NCBI GenBank assembly: GCA_035565335.1
Contig: DATMSO010000098.1
Span: forward strand, 1-28,717
Direction of reading: 5' to 3'
Length of the DNA: 28,717 nucleotides
Source of the DNA: Methylovorus sp035565335
GTDB lineage: Bacteria; Pseudomonadota; Gammaproteobacteria; Burkholderiales; Methylophilaceae
The notes under the pieces are model-generated. The model did no database searches and was not told where the DNA came from. It saw only the letters and a program-made list of their open reading frames with translations. Below are positions 7,896 to 16,476 of this stretch, piece by piece (the first letter of the stretch is position 1; each line of letters begins with the position of its first letter). The position numbers were made by a program, and so were the translations under genes.

Positions 7896-10800
7896 TTATT
7901 GCTCTTTGCGCCAGGGTTTGCTGCGTGCCTCATCCGAGAAGGTAGGGAATAGCAGCGGCAGCAACAGCAGGGTGAAGAAGGTGGCTGTTACCAGACCGCC
8001 GACAATTACCACGGCAAATGGTCGTTGCGTTTCCGAGCCTATGCTGTGCGACAGCGCGGCCGGCAGCAGACCCAGACCGGCCATCAGCGCGGTCATCAGG
8101 ATAGGCCGCAAGCGCGCCACGGCACCATCCAGCACAGCTTCCTTGACGCTCACACCATCCATGATCATGCGCTTGATCTGTTCCACCATGATCACGCCGT
8201 TCTGCACCGAGATGCCGGCCAGTGCAATAAAGCCCACCGCCGCCGATACCGACAAATGCAAGCCCGCCAGCCACAAGCCAGCCAGGCCGCCGATGAGGGT
8301 GAAAGGAATCATCATCAGCACCAGCAGCGCATTGCGTACCGATTTGAAAGCGGTAAACAGCAGCACAAAGATCAGCATGAGCGATAAAGGCACGATCACT
8401 TCAAGACGCTGCATCGCGCGTTGCTGGTTCTCGAACTGGCCGCCCCAGGTGATGTTATAGCCAGGAGGCAAGGCCACACGTTCTTTGACCTTGGCCATGG
8501 CTTCTTGCACAAAACTGCCCTGGTCACGGTCTATGAGGTTGGCCTTGATCGCCACAATGCGCGATACCCCTTCACGGCCGACGCGCGAGGCGCCCTGTTT
8601 CACTTGAATATCGGCAATTTCACTCAGAGGTATGCTGCCCGCGTTATTCGGCAAGGCAATCGGCAGTTCGGCAATGTCATCCACGGCATCGCGGTATTCC
8701 TCGTTCAAGCGCAGGGTGACATCAAAGCGGCGATCACCGTCATAAAAGGTATTGGCGGCATTGCCTGCCAGCGCCGTCTGCACGGTGCTGTTCACATCGC
8801 CCACCTGCAGGCCATAGCGTGCCATGCGGGCACGATCCAGCTGAATATCCAGCTCGGAATTGCCCGAAATCCGGATCGCTGCCACATCGGTGGCGCCGCG
8901 CACGCTATTCAGCACGTCCACCACTTCGTCAGCCTTCGCCTCCAGAATGCTGAGGTCAGGGCCAAAGATTTTTACCGAGATTTCACCTTTGACGCCGGAC
9001 AAGGCTTCTTCCACGCTGTCCTGGATGACCTGCGAGAAGTTAGTCGGGATGCCGGGGATGGTGTGTATCTTGGCCGACATATCCTTGATCAGCGCCTCTT
9101 TGCTGGAAAACTTCCAGGTATTTTTGGGCTGCAGGTCCGCCAGAATCTCGATATTGTTGGGCCCCTTGGGGTCGGTACCATCGTCTGGACGACCCACATG
9201 GCTCACCACCAGACGCACCTCGGGGTAGCCCAGCAAGATCTTGCGCACATGCCGTTCCACTTCCTTGGTTTTTTCCAGACTGGTGGATGGCGGCAGGCTG
9301 ATGGTCAGCCAGATATTGCCTTCATCCAGTCGTGGCAGGAACTCGGAGCCAAGCTGCGGTGCCAGCAGTACCGAGATGGCCAGCAAGCCCACAGAGACCA
9401 GCACGACGCGTTTGCGCATGGTGCCCATGCGTACCAGGAAGTTGCGATAGCCTTGCTGCACTTTTTCCAGCCACGGGCTATGCTTCTCCGCCATATCCTC
9501 GCGGCGCATGGTGTAGGAGAGCAGGGCTGGCACCAGCGTCAACGTCAGCAAGATCGCACCCAGCAGGGCAAAACTCAGAGTAAATGCCATGGGCGAGAAG
9601 ATTTTGCCTTCAACACGCTGGAAGGTGAAGATAGGCAGGAAAGCCAGAATGATGATGAGCTTGGAGAACAGAATAGGGCGGCCCATCTCGATCGCTGTCT
9701 GCTTCAGCGTGTGTATACGCCAGCCATAACTGGCCTGCTGCGGAAATTTATCCAGCTCGGTCACTGCCAGCCGCACCATCAGCGCTTCCACCAGCACCAC
9801 CGCACTATCGATGATAATGCCGAAATCCACTGCGCCCAGGGAGATCAGGTTGGCTGATACACCGCGGATATCCATGATGATGAAGGCGAACAACAGCGAC
9901 AGCGGAATCACGCTGGCAACAATCAGCGCTGCCCGCCAGTTGCGCAGGAAGACTATCAGGATGGCCACGACCAGCAGCGCGCCCACGATCAGGTTTTCCG
10001 TGACGGTATGCACGGTGTGGTCGATCAGGCTGGTGCGGTCATAAAACGGGGCAATGCGCACGCCAGGTGGCAGCTTGGCATTCACTTCCTTGGCTTTTTC
10101 GCGCAGCGCTTCAATCACCTTGGCCGGGTTCTGGCCCTTGTTCATCAGCACAATGCCTTCGATCACATCATCGCGATCGTTGTACGACACGATGCCGGAA
10201 CGCGTTCTATCGCCAATGACAGCCTGGCCCACATCGTTAACGACAATCGGCCGCCCATCGCGCGAGGTGATTACGGTCTGGCCAATATCATCAATATTCT
10301 TGAAAAGACCGATGCCGCGTACTACCAGCGCTTCATCGCCACGGTGCATCAGGCCGCCGCCCACATTGCTGCTGTTATTGCCCAGCGCCAGATTGACCTG
10401 GTCGATGCTGATGTCAAATTTCTTCAGCAGGTAAGGGTCCAGTCTGACCTGGTATTCCTTAACCGCGCCGCCGAAGCTGGTGATGTCAGCAACGCCGGGC
10501 ACGGTGCGCAGCATGGGGATGATCTGCCAGTCCTGAATGGCGCGGATCTCGCGCTGTGGCATGTCCTTGGGCGCTTCAACCAGATAGCGGTAGATTTCGC
10601 CCACGGCCGTGGTCAGTGGTGCCAGGGTAGGTTGATAGGCTGCCGGTAATCCCACGCCTTCCAAACGCTCCAGCACCTGCTGGCGTGCGAAATAGTCATC
10701 GGTGTGCTCAGAGAAGGTGAGGGTGACCACCGACAGTCCGGTGATGGACACCGAGCGCATTTGCATAAGATGCGGCACGCCGCTCATCTCATGCTCGATC

Positions 10801-11003
10801 GGCAGCGTCACGACCCGCTCAACTTCTTCCGGAGCCAGGCCGGCAGCCTGAGTGACGATACCCACATGCACATCTTCGACGTCGGGGAATGCCTCAATCG
10901 GCAGGTTTTGAACGGCAAAATAGCCTGAAATAATCACGGCCAGGGTGCCCAGCAGCACAAATACGCGCTGCTGAAGCGAAAAGGTAATCAGTTTTTCCAA
11001 CAT
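7896..11003 (-). CDS. CzcA-type heavy-metal efflux RND transporter
   Basis: This inner-membrane proton-driven pump is the energised part of a tripartite efflux system. The 1035 residues have the RND layout: a first membrane helix at about 12-30, a large periplasmic loop, helices at about 337-500, a second loop and a last helix cluster from about 865. Helix 4 carries two acidic residues, Asp393 and Asp399, in the sequence GAVDFGIIIDSAVVLVE. The six-residue spacing matches the proton-relay aspartates of CzcA. The usual DGA and VEN parts read DSA and VEA, and the Met cluster expected of a Cu/Ag pump is not evident around IPTNFSQVIQDS. The class fits heavy-metal efflux, but the metal cannot be assigned. 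It is the last gene of the operon, 12 bases after the adaptor gene, and has a weak ribosome-binding site. Confidence 0.88.
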   Translation of the reverse strand: MLEKLITFSLQQRVFVLLGTLAVIISGYFAVQNLPIEAFPDVEDVHVGIVTQAAGLAPEEVERVVTLPIEHEMSGVPHLMQMRSVSITGLSVVTLTFSEHTDDYFARQQVLERLEGVGLPAAYQPTLAPLTTAVGEIYRYLVEAPKDMPQREIRAIQDWQIIPMLRTVPGVADITSFGGAVKEYQVRLDPYLLKKFDISIDQVNLALGNNSSNVGGGLMHRGDEALVVRGIGLFKNIDDIGQTVITSRDGRPIVVNDVGQAVIGDRTRSGIVSYNDRDDVIEGIVLMNKGQNPAKVIEALREKAKEVNAKLPPGVRIAPFYDRTSLIDHTVHTVTENLIVGALLVVAILIVFLRNWRAALIVASVIPLSLLFAFIIMDIRGVSANLISLGAVDFGIIIDSAVVLVEALMVRLAVTELDKFPQQASYGWRIHTLKQTAIEMGRPILFSKLIIILAFLPIFTFQRVEGKIFSPMAFTLSFALLGAILLTLTLVPALLSYTMRREDMAEKHSPWLEKVQQGYRNFLVRMGTMRKRVVLVSVGLLAISVLLAPQLGSEFLPRLDEGNIWLTISLPPSTSLEKTKEVERHVRKILLGYPEVRLVVSHVGRPDDGTDPKGPNNIEILADLQPKNTWKFSSKEALIKDMSAKIHTIPGIPTNFSQVIQDSVEEALSGVKGEISVKIFGPDLSILEAKADEVVDVLNSVRGATDVAAIRISGNSELDIQLDRARMARYGLQVGDVNSTVQTALAGNAANTFYDGDRRFDVTLRLNEEYRDAVDDIAELPIALPNNAGSIPLSEIADIQVKQGASRVGREGVSRIVAIKANLIDRDQGSFVQEAMAKVKERVALPPGYNITWGGQFENQQRAMQRLEVIVPLSLMLIFVLLFTAFKSVRNALLVLMMIPFTLIGGLAGLWLAGLHLSVSAAVGFIALAGISVQNGVIMVEQIKRMIMDGVSVKEAVLDGAVARLRPILMTALMAGLGLLPAALSHSIGSETQRPFAVVIVGGLVTATFFTLLLLPLLFPTFSDEARSKPWRKEQ

Positions 11004-11015
11004 GGTGGGATCGCC

Positions 11016-12134
11016 TTATTTACCTGCAGCCAGCTCGGAATTGAGCAGAATGGCACCCGAAGTCACCACGCGTTCGCCCACAGTCAGGCCGTTTTTGACG
11101 GTGGCAAAGTCGCGGGCCTGGGTGGCCAGCTCCACGCGCCGTTTCTGCAGATGCCCAGGTGAGGTTTCGACAAACACATAGCTGTACAAGCCTTCGGTGA
11201 TGAGGGCGCTGTTAGGCAGGCGGATGACCTTCTCCTGGTTGTTTTGCAAGGGAGTGATGCGGGCATACATCTCGGGTTTGAGGCGGCCCTTGCCATCCAC
11301 ACTGCAGCGCACCTGAATGCGGCGGGTGGCGGGGTCCACCATGCCACCGATGGTCAATACACGACCATTAAAAGTTTCACCGGGGTAGGCATCCACCTCG
11401 ACGGTCAGCGCCTGGCCTACCGATACCTTGGACAGATCACGCTCCGGTAGGTCTATGGAAGCCCAGAGTGAATTGGGGTCGCTGATGATGAACAGGGGAT
11501 TGGCCGCATCCGGACGCACCTGGCTGCCCGGGTTGATCTGACGATCGACAATCATGCCGTTGATTGGGCTGCGCAAGCTGAAGCTTTCGCCATTGACGCT
11601 GCCATGTGCGCCCAGATTGCTCAGCATGGCGGAGGTGCGGGCGGCTTCTGCCTGCGACTCTGCCATGTCGGCCTGGGTGTTTTCATACTCTTTGCGCGCA
11701 ATCACGCCACCTTCCAGCAGCAGGCGGCTGCGCTCCAGTGCTTGTTTCTTAAGCTGCAAGTCGGCTTGTGCCTTGCGATGATCCGCCAGCGCCGTGCCCA
11801 GATCAGGCGAATCAAGCACTGCCAGGGCCTGGCCGGATTTCACCGTATCACCGAGCTGCGCGCTGATGCTCACTACACGGCCGGTGACGGGGGAGCTGAT
11901 GCGTACCGTATGGTTTTCATCGAAGGCAATCTTGCCATTCAATGGCTCGCTGGCAGGCGCTGGAATCGCCGTGACGGCTTCCATTTTCAGACTGGAAAAC
12001 TGGGTGGATCCCGGTTTTAACACCACTTCCTGCGAAGCCGGGGCCGGGCTGGCGCTACGCGGCTTGTCGGCGGCCCATGCGGATGAGGCGACGCCAAGGC
12101 AGATCAGGCTGAGAGAAATAAGGCTGCGGTTCAT
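11016..12134 (-). CDS. periplasmic adaptor (membrane fusion protein) of the RND efflux system
   Basis: This protein links the RND pump to the outer-membrane channel across the periplasm. The 372-residue product begins with a signal peptide ending in SAWA (about residue 21) and has no lipobox, so it is probably exported by signal peptidase I. A lipoyl/barrel-sandwich half (VRISSPVTGRVVSISAQLGDTVKSGQ), an alpha-helical hairpin and the second lipoyl half (SPINGMIVDRQINPGSQV) follow in the normal order, with a beta-barrel C-terminal part. I chose the ATG at 12134 because AGGAAG lies just upstream and the signal peptide starts there. The open frame extends further upstream without any sign of coding. 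It starts one base after the stop of the channel gene. Confidence 0.87.
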   Translation of the reverse strand: MNRSLISLSLICLGVASSAWAADKPRSASPAPASQEVVLKPGSTQFSSLKMEAVTAIPAPASEPLNGKIAFDENHTVRISSPVTGRVVSISAQLGDTVKSGQALAVLDSPDLGTALADHRKAQADLQLKKQALERSRLLLEGGVIARKEYENTQADMAESQAEAARTSAMLSNLGAHGSVNGESFSLRSPINGMIVDRQINPGSQVRPDAANPLFIISDPNSLWASIDLPERDLSKVSVGQALTVEVDAYPGETFNGRVLTIGGMVDPATRRIQVRCSVDGKGRLKPEMYARITPLQNNQEKVIRLPNSALITEGLYSYVFVETSPGHLQKRRVELATQARDFATVKNGLTVGERVVTSGAILLNSELAAGK

Positions 12135-12135
12135 G

Positions 12136-13422
12136 TTACGGAGCTTCCTGTGGTTGGGTGGCTGCCTGCCAGGCAGCCAGGGATTTTGCATAATCAGCGC
12201 GCGCATTGGCGGCGTCCAGTTGCAAGGTTCGGTATACGCGGCGTGCATCCAGCAGATCTGTCACACCCATGGCGCCATGCTGGTAGGCAAATTCAGCCGC
12301 ATCGGCTGCGGTCTTGGCTTCGGCCAGCATTTGTTCATCGTAGCGACGGACTTTTTCGATGGCGGCATTGAGGTCAGACCGCGCGCGCGAGATTTCACCC
12401 AGGGCAACTGCCTGGGTCTGCTGCCGGGCTTCCTCGGCGGTTGTCAGGTCGACTTCGGCCCTGGCGATTTCGCCCTGGTATTGATAGTTGGTAAATAAGG
12501 GAATGCTGACAGCCGCACCAACGGTATTACGGCTATCGTCAGGATAATGCTCATATTGCACGCCGACGGTGATATCGCGCGTCTGCAGAGATTCGGCCAG
12601 TTTGCGTGCTTCCATGGCCTGCGCCGTGCGCGCCGCGGCAGCCTGAATGTCAGCGCGCTGGTCCAGCAGGCTGGTATCGGTATTGCCGGTATCCGGTGCA
12701 TTTGCCAGCGTAGGCCATTCATCTGTCAGATAAAGGCTGGAGGCATTTTTTTCCTGCCCGATCATGTAAGCCAGCACCGCCTGCGCTTTTTCGCGGTCGG
12801 CTTGTGCCTGACGCACATCGTTCTTGGCCCGCAGCGCATCCACGCGGATACGCGCGACATCGGTGGCGGATATGTCACCCGCTTTAAGCCGCAGCTCGGC
12901 AGATTGCAATACCTTGTCAAAAATGGCCTGGTTTTCCTGCTGCAAACGTTCCGCTTGCTGCGCGAGCAAGAGATCGTAATAACTGGAGCGCAGATTGAGC
13001 GTTTGCTGACGCAGGCTATCCTGCAGGTCAAAGCGCGAGGCCTTGATCGCGTCTTCGGCGACGGCGGTGCGCAGTTCACGCTTGCCGCCACGCTCTACCA
13101 GCTGGTCAATACGCACAATGCTGTCCAGGGTTTTATCCTGCAAGCCCCCATTGCCATTGCTACCATGCAGCTTGAAGTTTGTGCTGCTGAGGCTGAGAAC
13201 GGGGTTGGGTCTCTGGGCGGCGCTGAGTTTGTCAGCTTGCGAGCCTTCCAGCGCGCGGCGGGCAAACATGACTTCGCGGTTATTGGTCTGGAGCAGGCGC
13301 TCGGCGCGTGTGAGACTTAAATGTTGCAGATCGGATGTCTGCAAATCGGAGGATTCATCCGCATGGGCAAGCGATGCCAAGCCCAGCGTGCAAAGCAGCA
13401 ATACGATGTAGCGGTGTTTCAT
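12136..13422 (-). CDS. outer-membrane efflux channel, TolC/CzcC family
   Basis: This is the outer-membrane exit duct of the efflux system. The 428-residue protein starts with a signal peptide (MKHRYIVLLLCTLGLASLAHA, then DESSD). It then shows the two long helix-rich repeats of the OEP family, one from about 40-215 and one from about 240-425, full of heptad-like Ala, Gln and Arg. Cys11 lies inside the hydrophobic signal and is not a lipobox. The ATG at 13422 is preferred because AGGAAAG precedes it. It is the first gene of the operon, so the order is channel, adaptor, pump, as in the czc-like CBA arrangement. Confidence 0.87.
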   Translation of the reverse strand: MKHRYIVLLLCTLGLASLAHADESSDLQTSDLQHLSLTRAERLLQTNNREVMFARRALEGSQADKLSAAQRPNPVLSLSSTNFKLHGSNGNGGLQDKTLDSIVRIDQLVERGGKRELRTAVAEDAIKASRFDLQDSLRQQTLNLRSSYYDLLLAQQAERLQQENQAIFDKVLQSAELRLKAGDISATDVARIRVDALRAKNDVRQAQADREKAQAVLAYMIGQEKNASSLYLTDEWPTLANAPDTGNTDTSLLDQRADIQAAAARTAQAMEARKLAESLQTRDITVGVQYEHYPDDSRNTVGAAVSIPLFTNYQYQGEIARAEVDLTTAEEARQQTQAVALGEISRARSDLNAAIEKVRRYDEQMLAEAKTAADAAEFAYQHGAMGVTDLLDARRVYRTLQLDAANARADYAKSLAAWQAATQPQEAP

Positions 13423-13537
13423 GGGCACTTTCCTGCAGCGATTCAAACGGTCAAATGTCGCCACCTCTTTATGATGGCATGGTGCGCATGCTAAGCACGC
13501 AACCTTATGGTTTCCTTACAACCGAAAAATACTTTTT

Positions 13538-13555
13538 CGCACATTGAAATATGCG
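13538..13555. promoter_or_regulatory. inverted repeat upstream of the efflux operon
   Basis: CGCACAT (13538-13544) and ATATGCG (13549-13555) form an inverted repeat with 6 of 7 matches and a TGAA spacer. It lies about 115 bases upstream of the channel gene, in a 206-base region that must hold the operon promoter. It could be a metal-regulator site, but no regulator gene is adjacent. I see no clear promoter hexamers on the minus strand. Confidence 0.25.
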
Positions 13556-13628
13556 TGATAAGACCGGCTACTCTACTGCGCTTTGAGACACTCGCATAGG
13601 GCGAGCTGACGCTGTTTGACTGCTTAGT

Positions 13629-14024
13629 TCAGGCGCTGCTGGCAGGGATGGGATTGGCGATTTCGATCAGGTTGGCGTCCGGGTCGCGCAGGTAAACAGA
13701 CAGGATGCGGCCGCTAGCTCCGGTACGCTCTACCGGACCTTCGATCACCGTGGCTCCGCACGCGGCCAGATGCCGGATTACCTCCTGCAAAGGCGTGGCG
13801 GAGATGAAGCAGAGGTCGGCGGAACCCGGGGTGGGATGACCGGCCTTGGGGGTGAATTCTTGCCCGTATTGATGAAGATTGATTTTTTGTGCACCGAAAA
13901 CCAATGCATGCCTGCCCTGGCCAAAGGTGACATGCTGCATGCCGAGCACCTGCGTGTAAAAGTCGATGGTCGCCTGCATGTCGTGAACGGTGAGTACGAA
14001 GTGGTCAAGATGGTCGATGTTCAT
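13629..14024 (-). CDS. small VOC-family (glyoxalase/dioxygenase fold) protein
   Basis: The 131-residue protein is a two-module vicinal-oxygen-chelate fold. Family features are LDHFVLTVHDM at the N terminus (candidate metal ligand His8), NLHQYG near residue 50 and the C-terminal SVYLRDPDANLIEI, whose Glu is the usual last metal ligand. A phenylalanine-tyrosine pair in TIDFYTQVLGM is also typical. Relatives include glyoxalases, fosfomycin or bleomycin resistance proteins and ring-cleaving dioxygenases. The substrate cannot be told from sequence, and many such proteins are uncharacterised. It follows the smr gene by 54 bases on the same strand and has a poor ribosome-binding site. Confidence 0.82.
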   Translation of the reverse strand: MNIDHLDHFVLTVHDMQATIDFYTQVLGMQHVTFGQGRHALVFGAQKINLHQYGQEFTPKAGHPTPGSADLCFISATPLQEVIRHLAACGATVIEGPVERTGASGRILSVYLRDPDANLIEIANPIPASSA

Positions 14025-14078
14025 GGTGGCCTATGCTGAAGGGGATGGAAGCCAAGGGGAGCGGTGTGCCGCAGGCAC

Positions 14079-14633
14079 TCAGGCCTTGAGAAGAACGATC
14101 ACAGCACCGCTGCCGCCATCGTTAGCGCGCGCCTGGGCATAGGCTAGCACTTCATCTTTCTGCATCAGCCAGTTGCGCAGCTTGTGCTTGAGGATAGGTT
14201 CGCGGTTGCGCGAGCCCAGGCCCTTACCATGCACGATGCGCACGCAGCGTATGCCGCGTTTTTTGCAATCAGCCAGAAACTCGGCTACATACAACCGGGC
14301 TTCATCGACTACCAGTCCATGCAGGTCTATTCCGGCCTGCACCACCCAGTGGCCACGCCGCAGTTTGCTCAGAATGGCAGGCGATTGGCCTTCGCGCAGA
14401 TACAGCAGTTCTTCGCCGCTCTCCAGCTCGTGGGCGGGGATGAAATGATCGCTGAGCGAGTCGATCAGCGCCTGGCGCTCATCGCGGATGAATTGTTTGG
14501 GAATCGGCTTGGGGCGGGGTGGGGTAAGCGCCACTTTGGACGATTGCAAGGGGCGAGCGCCTTTTACTGCCTCGCGAAAAAGCAGCTTGTCGTCATCCAA
14601 TGGGTCATCAGCCGGTTTGTCAGTCACAAGCAT
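14079..14633 (-). CDS. Smr-domain endonuclease (SmrA/SmrB-like)
   Basis: The 184-residue protein has a basic, proline-rich N-terminal part (about 1-60) and a C-terminal Smr domain. The domain signatures are IDLHG (Asp103, His105), the DxH nuclease motif, and VHGKG at 134-138, followed by a GGSGA turn near the end. In E. coli SmrB cuts mRNA between collided ribosomes during rescue, and SmrA is a related paralogue. This protein mixes features of both: DLHG as in SmrB, and HGKG and GGSGA as in SmrA. The paralogue is therefore left open. The start ATG at 14633 has only a weak ribosome-binding site. Confidence 0.85.
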   Translation of the reverse strand: MLVTDKPADDPLDDDKLLFREAVKGARPLQSSKVALTPPRPKPIPKQFIRDERQALIDSLSDHFIPAHELESGEELLYLREGQSPAILSKLRRGHWVVQAGIDLHGLVVDEARLYVAEFLADCKKRGIRCVRIVHGKGLGSRNREPILKHKLRNWLMQKDEVLAYAQARANDGGSGAVIVLLKA

Positions 14634-14697
14634 TTACCAGGTAAGTAACTGAATCAGTTAAACAATGGCCGCCGATTTTCTCAAGCGGCAATGTCAC

Positions 14698-14738
14698 AAA
14701 CAAAAACGCACGGCAGGGCATAGGCCTGTTGCCGTGCG
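14698..14738 (-). terminator. intrinsic terminator of trxB
   Basis: CGCACGGCA (14707-14715) and TGCCGTGCG (14730-14738) form a perfect 9-base-pair stem with a 14-base loop. Read on the minus strand, the stem is followed by TTTTTGTTT (14706-14698). It lies 26 bases after the trxB stop and separates trxB from the smr gene. Confidence 0.85.
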
Positions 14739-14764
14739 CGCATGGTGGCTTGCACCACGATACT

Positions 14765-15715
14765 TTACTTCAATTGATCGAGGTAACGCTCGGCATCCAG
14801 TGCGGCCATGCAGCCGCTGCCTGCGCTGGTCACGGCTTGGCGGTAAATATGGTCCTGCACATCACCCGCGGCAAATACGCCTGGGACGCTGGTCGCGGTG
14901 GCATTGCCCTTGCGCCCGGCTTTGGTGACGATATAACCGCCTTCCATTTCCAGCTGGTCGGCAAAGATATCGGTGTTAGGCTTGTGACCAATCGCAATGA
15001 ACACGCCTTGCAAGGGAATATCCTTGGTAGCGCCAGTTTCATTGTTCTTGATACGCATGCCGGTCACGCCGCTGTCATCGCCGAGCACTTCTTCCAGCAC
15101 GGAGTGCAGCTCCAGCACGATCTTGCCTTCCTTGACGCGCTCCATGACCTTGTCCACCAGAATGGCTTCGGCCTTAAACTTGTCGCGGCGATGCACCAGC
15201 GTGACCTTGCTGGCGATATTGGCGAGGTACAGGGCTTCTTCCACGGCAGTGTTGCCGCCGCCGATCACGGCGACTTCCTGGTTGCGATAGAAAAAACCGT
15301 CACAGGTAGCGCAGGCAGAGACGCCCTTGCCCGAGAACTGCTCTTCAGAAGGCAAGCCCAGATACTGGGCCGACGCGCCAGTGGCAATGATCAGCGCATC
15401 ACAAGTGTACTCGCCGGCATCGCCGATCAGCCGGATCGGCTTTTCGGTCAGCTTGGCGGTATGGATGTGATCGAAGATCATTTCCGTATTGAAACGCTCG
15501 GCATGTTTCTGAAAACGCGCCATCAGCTCAGGCCCTTGCACGCCATCGGCATCTGCCGGCCAGTTGTCCACCTCGGTGGTGGTCATCAGCTGGCCACCCT
15601 GAGCGATCCCCGTGACCAGCACGGGTTTCAGGTTGGCGCGTGCCGCGTAGACGGCTGCTGAGTAGCCCGCAGGGCCGGAGCCCAGAATGAGCAGGTGGGC
15701 GTGTTTTGTTGCCAT
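14765..15715 (-). CDS. trxB: thioredoxin-disulfide reductase
   Basis: TrxB uses NADPH and FAD to reduce thioredoxin in the cytoplasm. The 316-residue protein has the FAD dinucleotide motif GSGPAGYSA (12-20) and the redox-active CATCD (Cys135, Cys138, Asp139). It also has the NADPH motif GGGNTAVEEA with the HRRDKFKAE specificity loop, and the C-terminal FAD motif GVFAAGDVQD. AGGAG lies 10 bases before the ATG. The gene is 55 bases downstream of dps on the same strand and ends in a clear terminator. Placing it beside ftsK-lolA-rarA-serS agrees with the gene order I associate with betaproteobacteria. Confidence 0.96.
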   Translation of the reverse strand: MATKHAHLLILGSGPAGYSAAVYAARANLKPVLVTGIAQGGQLMTTTEVDNWPADADGVQGPELMARFQKHAERFNTEMIFDHIHTAKLTEKPIRLIGDAGEYTCDALIIATGASAQYLGLPSEEQFSGKGVSACATCDGFFYRNQEVAVIGGGNTAVEEALYLANIASKVTLVHRRDKFKAEAILVDKVMERVKEGKIVLELHSVLEEVLGDDSGVTGMRIKNNETGATKDIPLQGVFIAIGHKPNTDIFADQLEMEGGYIVTKAGRKGNATATSVPGVFAAGDVQDHIYRQAVTSAGSGCMAALDAERYLDQLK

Positions 15716-15770
15716 GATGTGAAAACTCCTGAGTACGATTTTTTCTATAGGTCGATATTAAAGTTGGTGC

Positions 15771-16235
15771 TTATTTTTCCAGCAGGCTGCGCAGCATCCA
15801 TGCCGTTTTTTCATGCAGTTGCAGACGCTGGGTCAGCAGGTCGGCACTGGCTTCGTCCGAGGCTTTTTCCACCACGGGGAAAATGGAACGGGCGGTGCGC
15901 ACCACGGTTTCATGGCCGGCAACCAGCTCGCGGATCATGTCTTGTGCATTTGGCACGCCTTCGGTTTCCTTGATGGAAGTCAGCTTGGCGAAATCCTTGT
16001 AAGTGCCGGGGGCATAAACGTCCAGCGAACGGATGCGCTCAGCTACCAGGTCCACAGCCAGCCACAGTTCGTTATATTGTTCCTCGAACATCAAATGCAA
16101 GGTGCGGAATTGCGGGCCTGTGACGTTCCAGTGGAAGAAATGGGTTTTAAGGTAAAGCGTGTAAGTATCTGCCAGAAAACGGGAGAGGCCTTCAGCAATC
16201 TTCTTGCGGTCTTTTTCATTAATGCCGATATCCAT
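15771..16235 (-). CDS. dps: Dps-family ferroxidase / DNA-protection protein
   Basis: Dps forms a 12-subunit shell that oxidises Fe(II) with peroxide, stores the iron and shields DNA in stress or starvation. In this 154-residue four-helix protein the ferroxidase ligands are recognisable: His32 and His35 in THFFHWN, His47, then Glu51, Asp62 and Glu66 (VDLVAERI). Glu51 stands where E. coli Dps has Asp, a common swap in other Dps branches. The N terminus is short (MDIGINEKDRKK), with only a few lysines, so DNA binding may be weaker than in E. coli. AAAAGGA precedes the ATG at a rather long 12-base distance. The neighbour trxB fits an oxidative-stress role. Confidence 0.92.
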   Translation of the reverse strand: MDIGINEKDRKKIAEGLSRFLADTYTLYLKTHFFHWNVTGPQFRTLHLMFEEQYNELWLAVDLVAERIRSLDVYAPGTYKDFAKLTSIKETEGVPNAQDMIRELVAGHETVVRTARSIFPVVEKASDEASADLLTQRLQLHEKTAWMLRSLLEK

Positions 16236-16375
16236 CAGATGTATCCGTCCTTTTCTTTTGTTGTGGGTAACGTTATGCCAGACAATGTTTATGTATGGTA
16301 GGTTCTCGAAATTAATAGTGCAAATTGATTCTGTAAATTTGCCTGATAAGTATCGTTAAACCGAGGTGAGGAATA

Positions 16376-16424
16376 CAGGCAGTCCCAGCCATAACTGCTA
16401 TAATTCGCTGGTTATTTATATAAT
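16376..16424 (+). promoter_or_regulatory. two perfect -10 hexamers upstream of ftsK
   Basis: TATAAT at 16399-16404 is preceded by TGC, an ideal extended -10. The matching -35 position (16376-16381, CAGGCA) is poor, which an extended -10 tolerates. A second TATAAT lies at 16419-16424. Transcription would begin near 16411 or 16431, so the ftsK start codon must lie downstream of these points. Confidence 0.6.
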
Positions 16425-16476
16425 AACCGTTAATGATTTATTGTTGCTCAACCACTGTCCGGATAGCCTGATCATC

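Noticed and set aside
8421..9857. 478-codon plus-strand open frame opposite the RND pump gene
   Set aside because: It is antisense to a fully recognised pump, very rich in His and Gln, has no family resemblance and no ribosome-binding site. It is a codon-bias shadow.
12547..13320. 257-codon plus-strand open frame opposite the outer-membrane channel gene
   Set aside because: Antisense to a gene with a clear signal peptide and helix repeats; no start signals.
14729..15661. 310-codon plus-strand open frame opposite trxB
   Set aside because: Shadow of trxB, where every motif of the thioredoxin reductase is intact; no ribosome-binding site.
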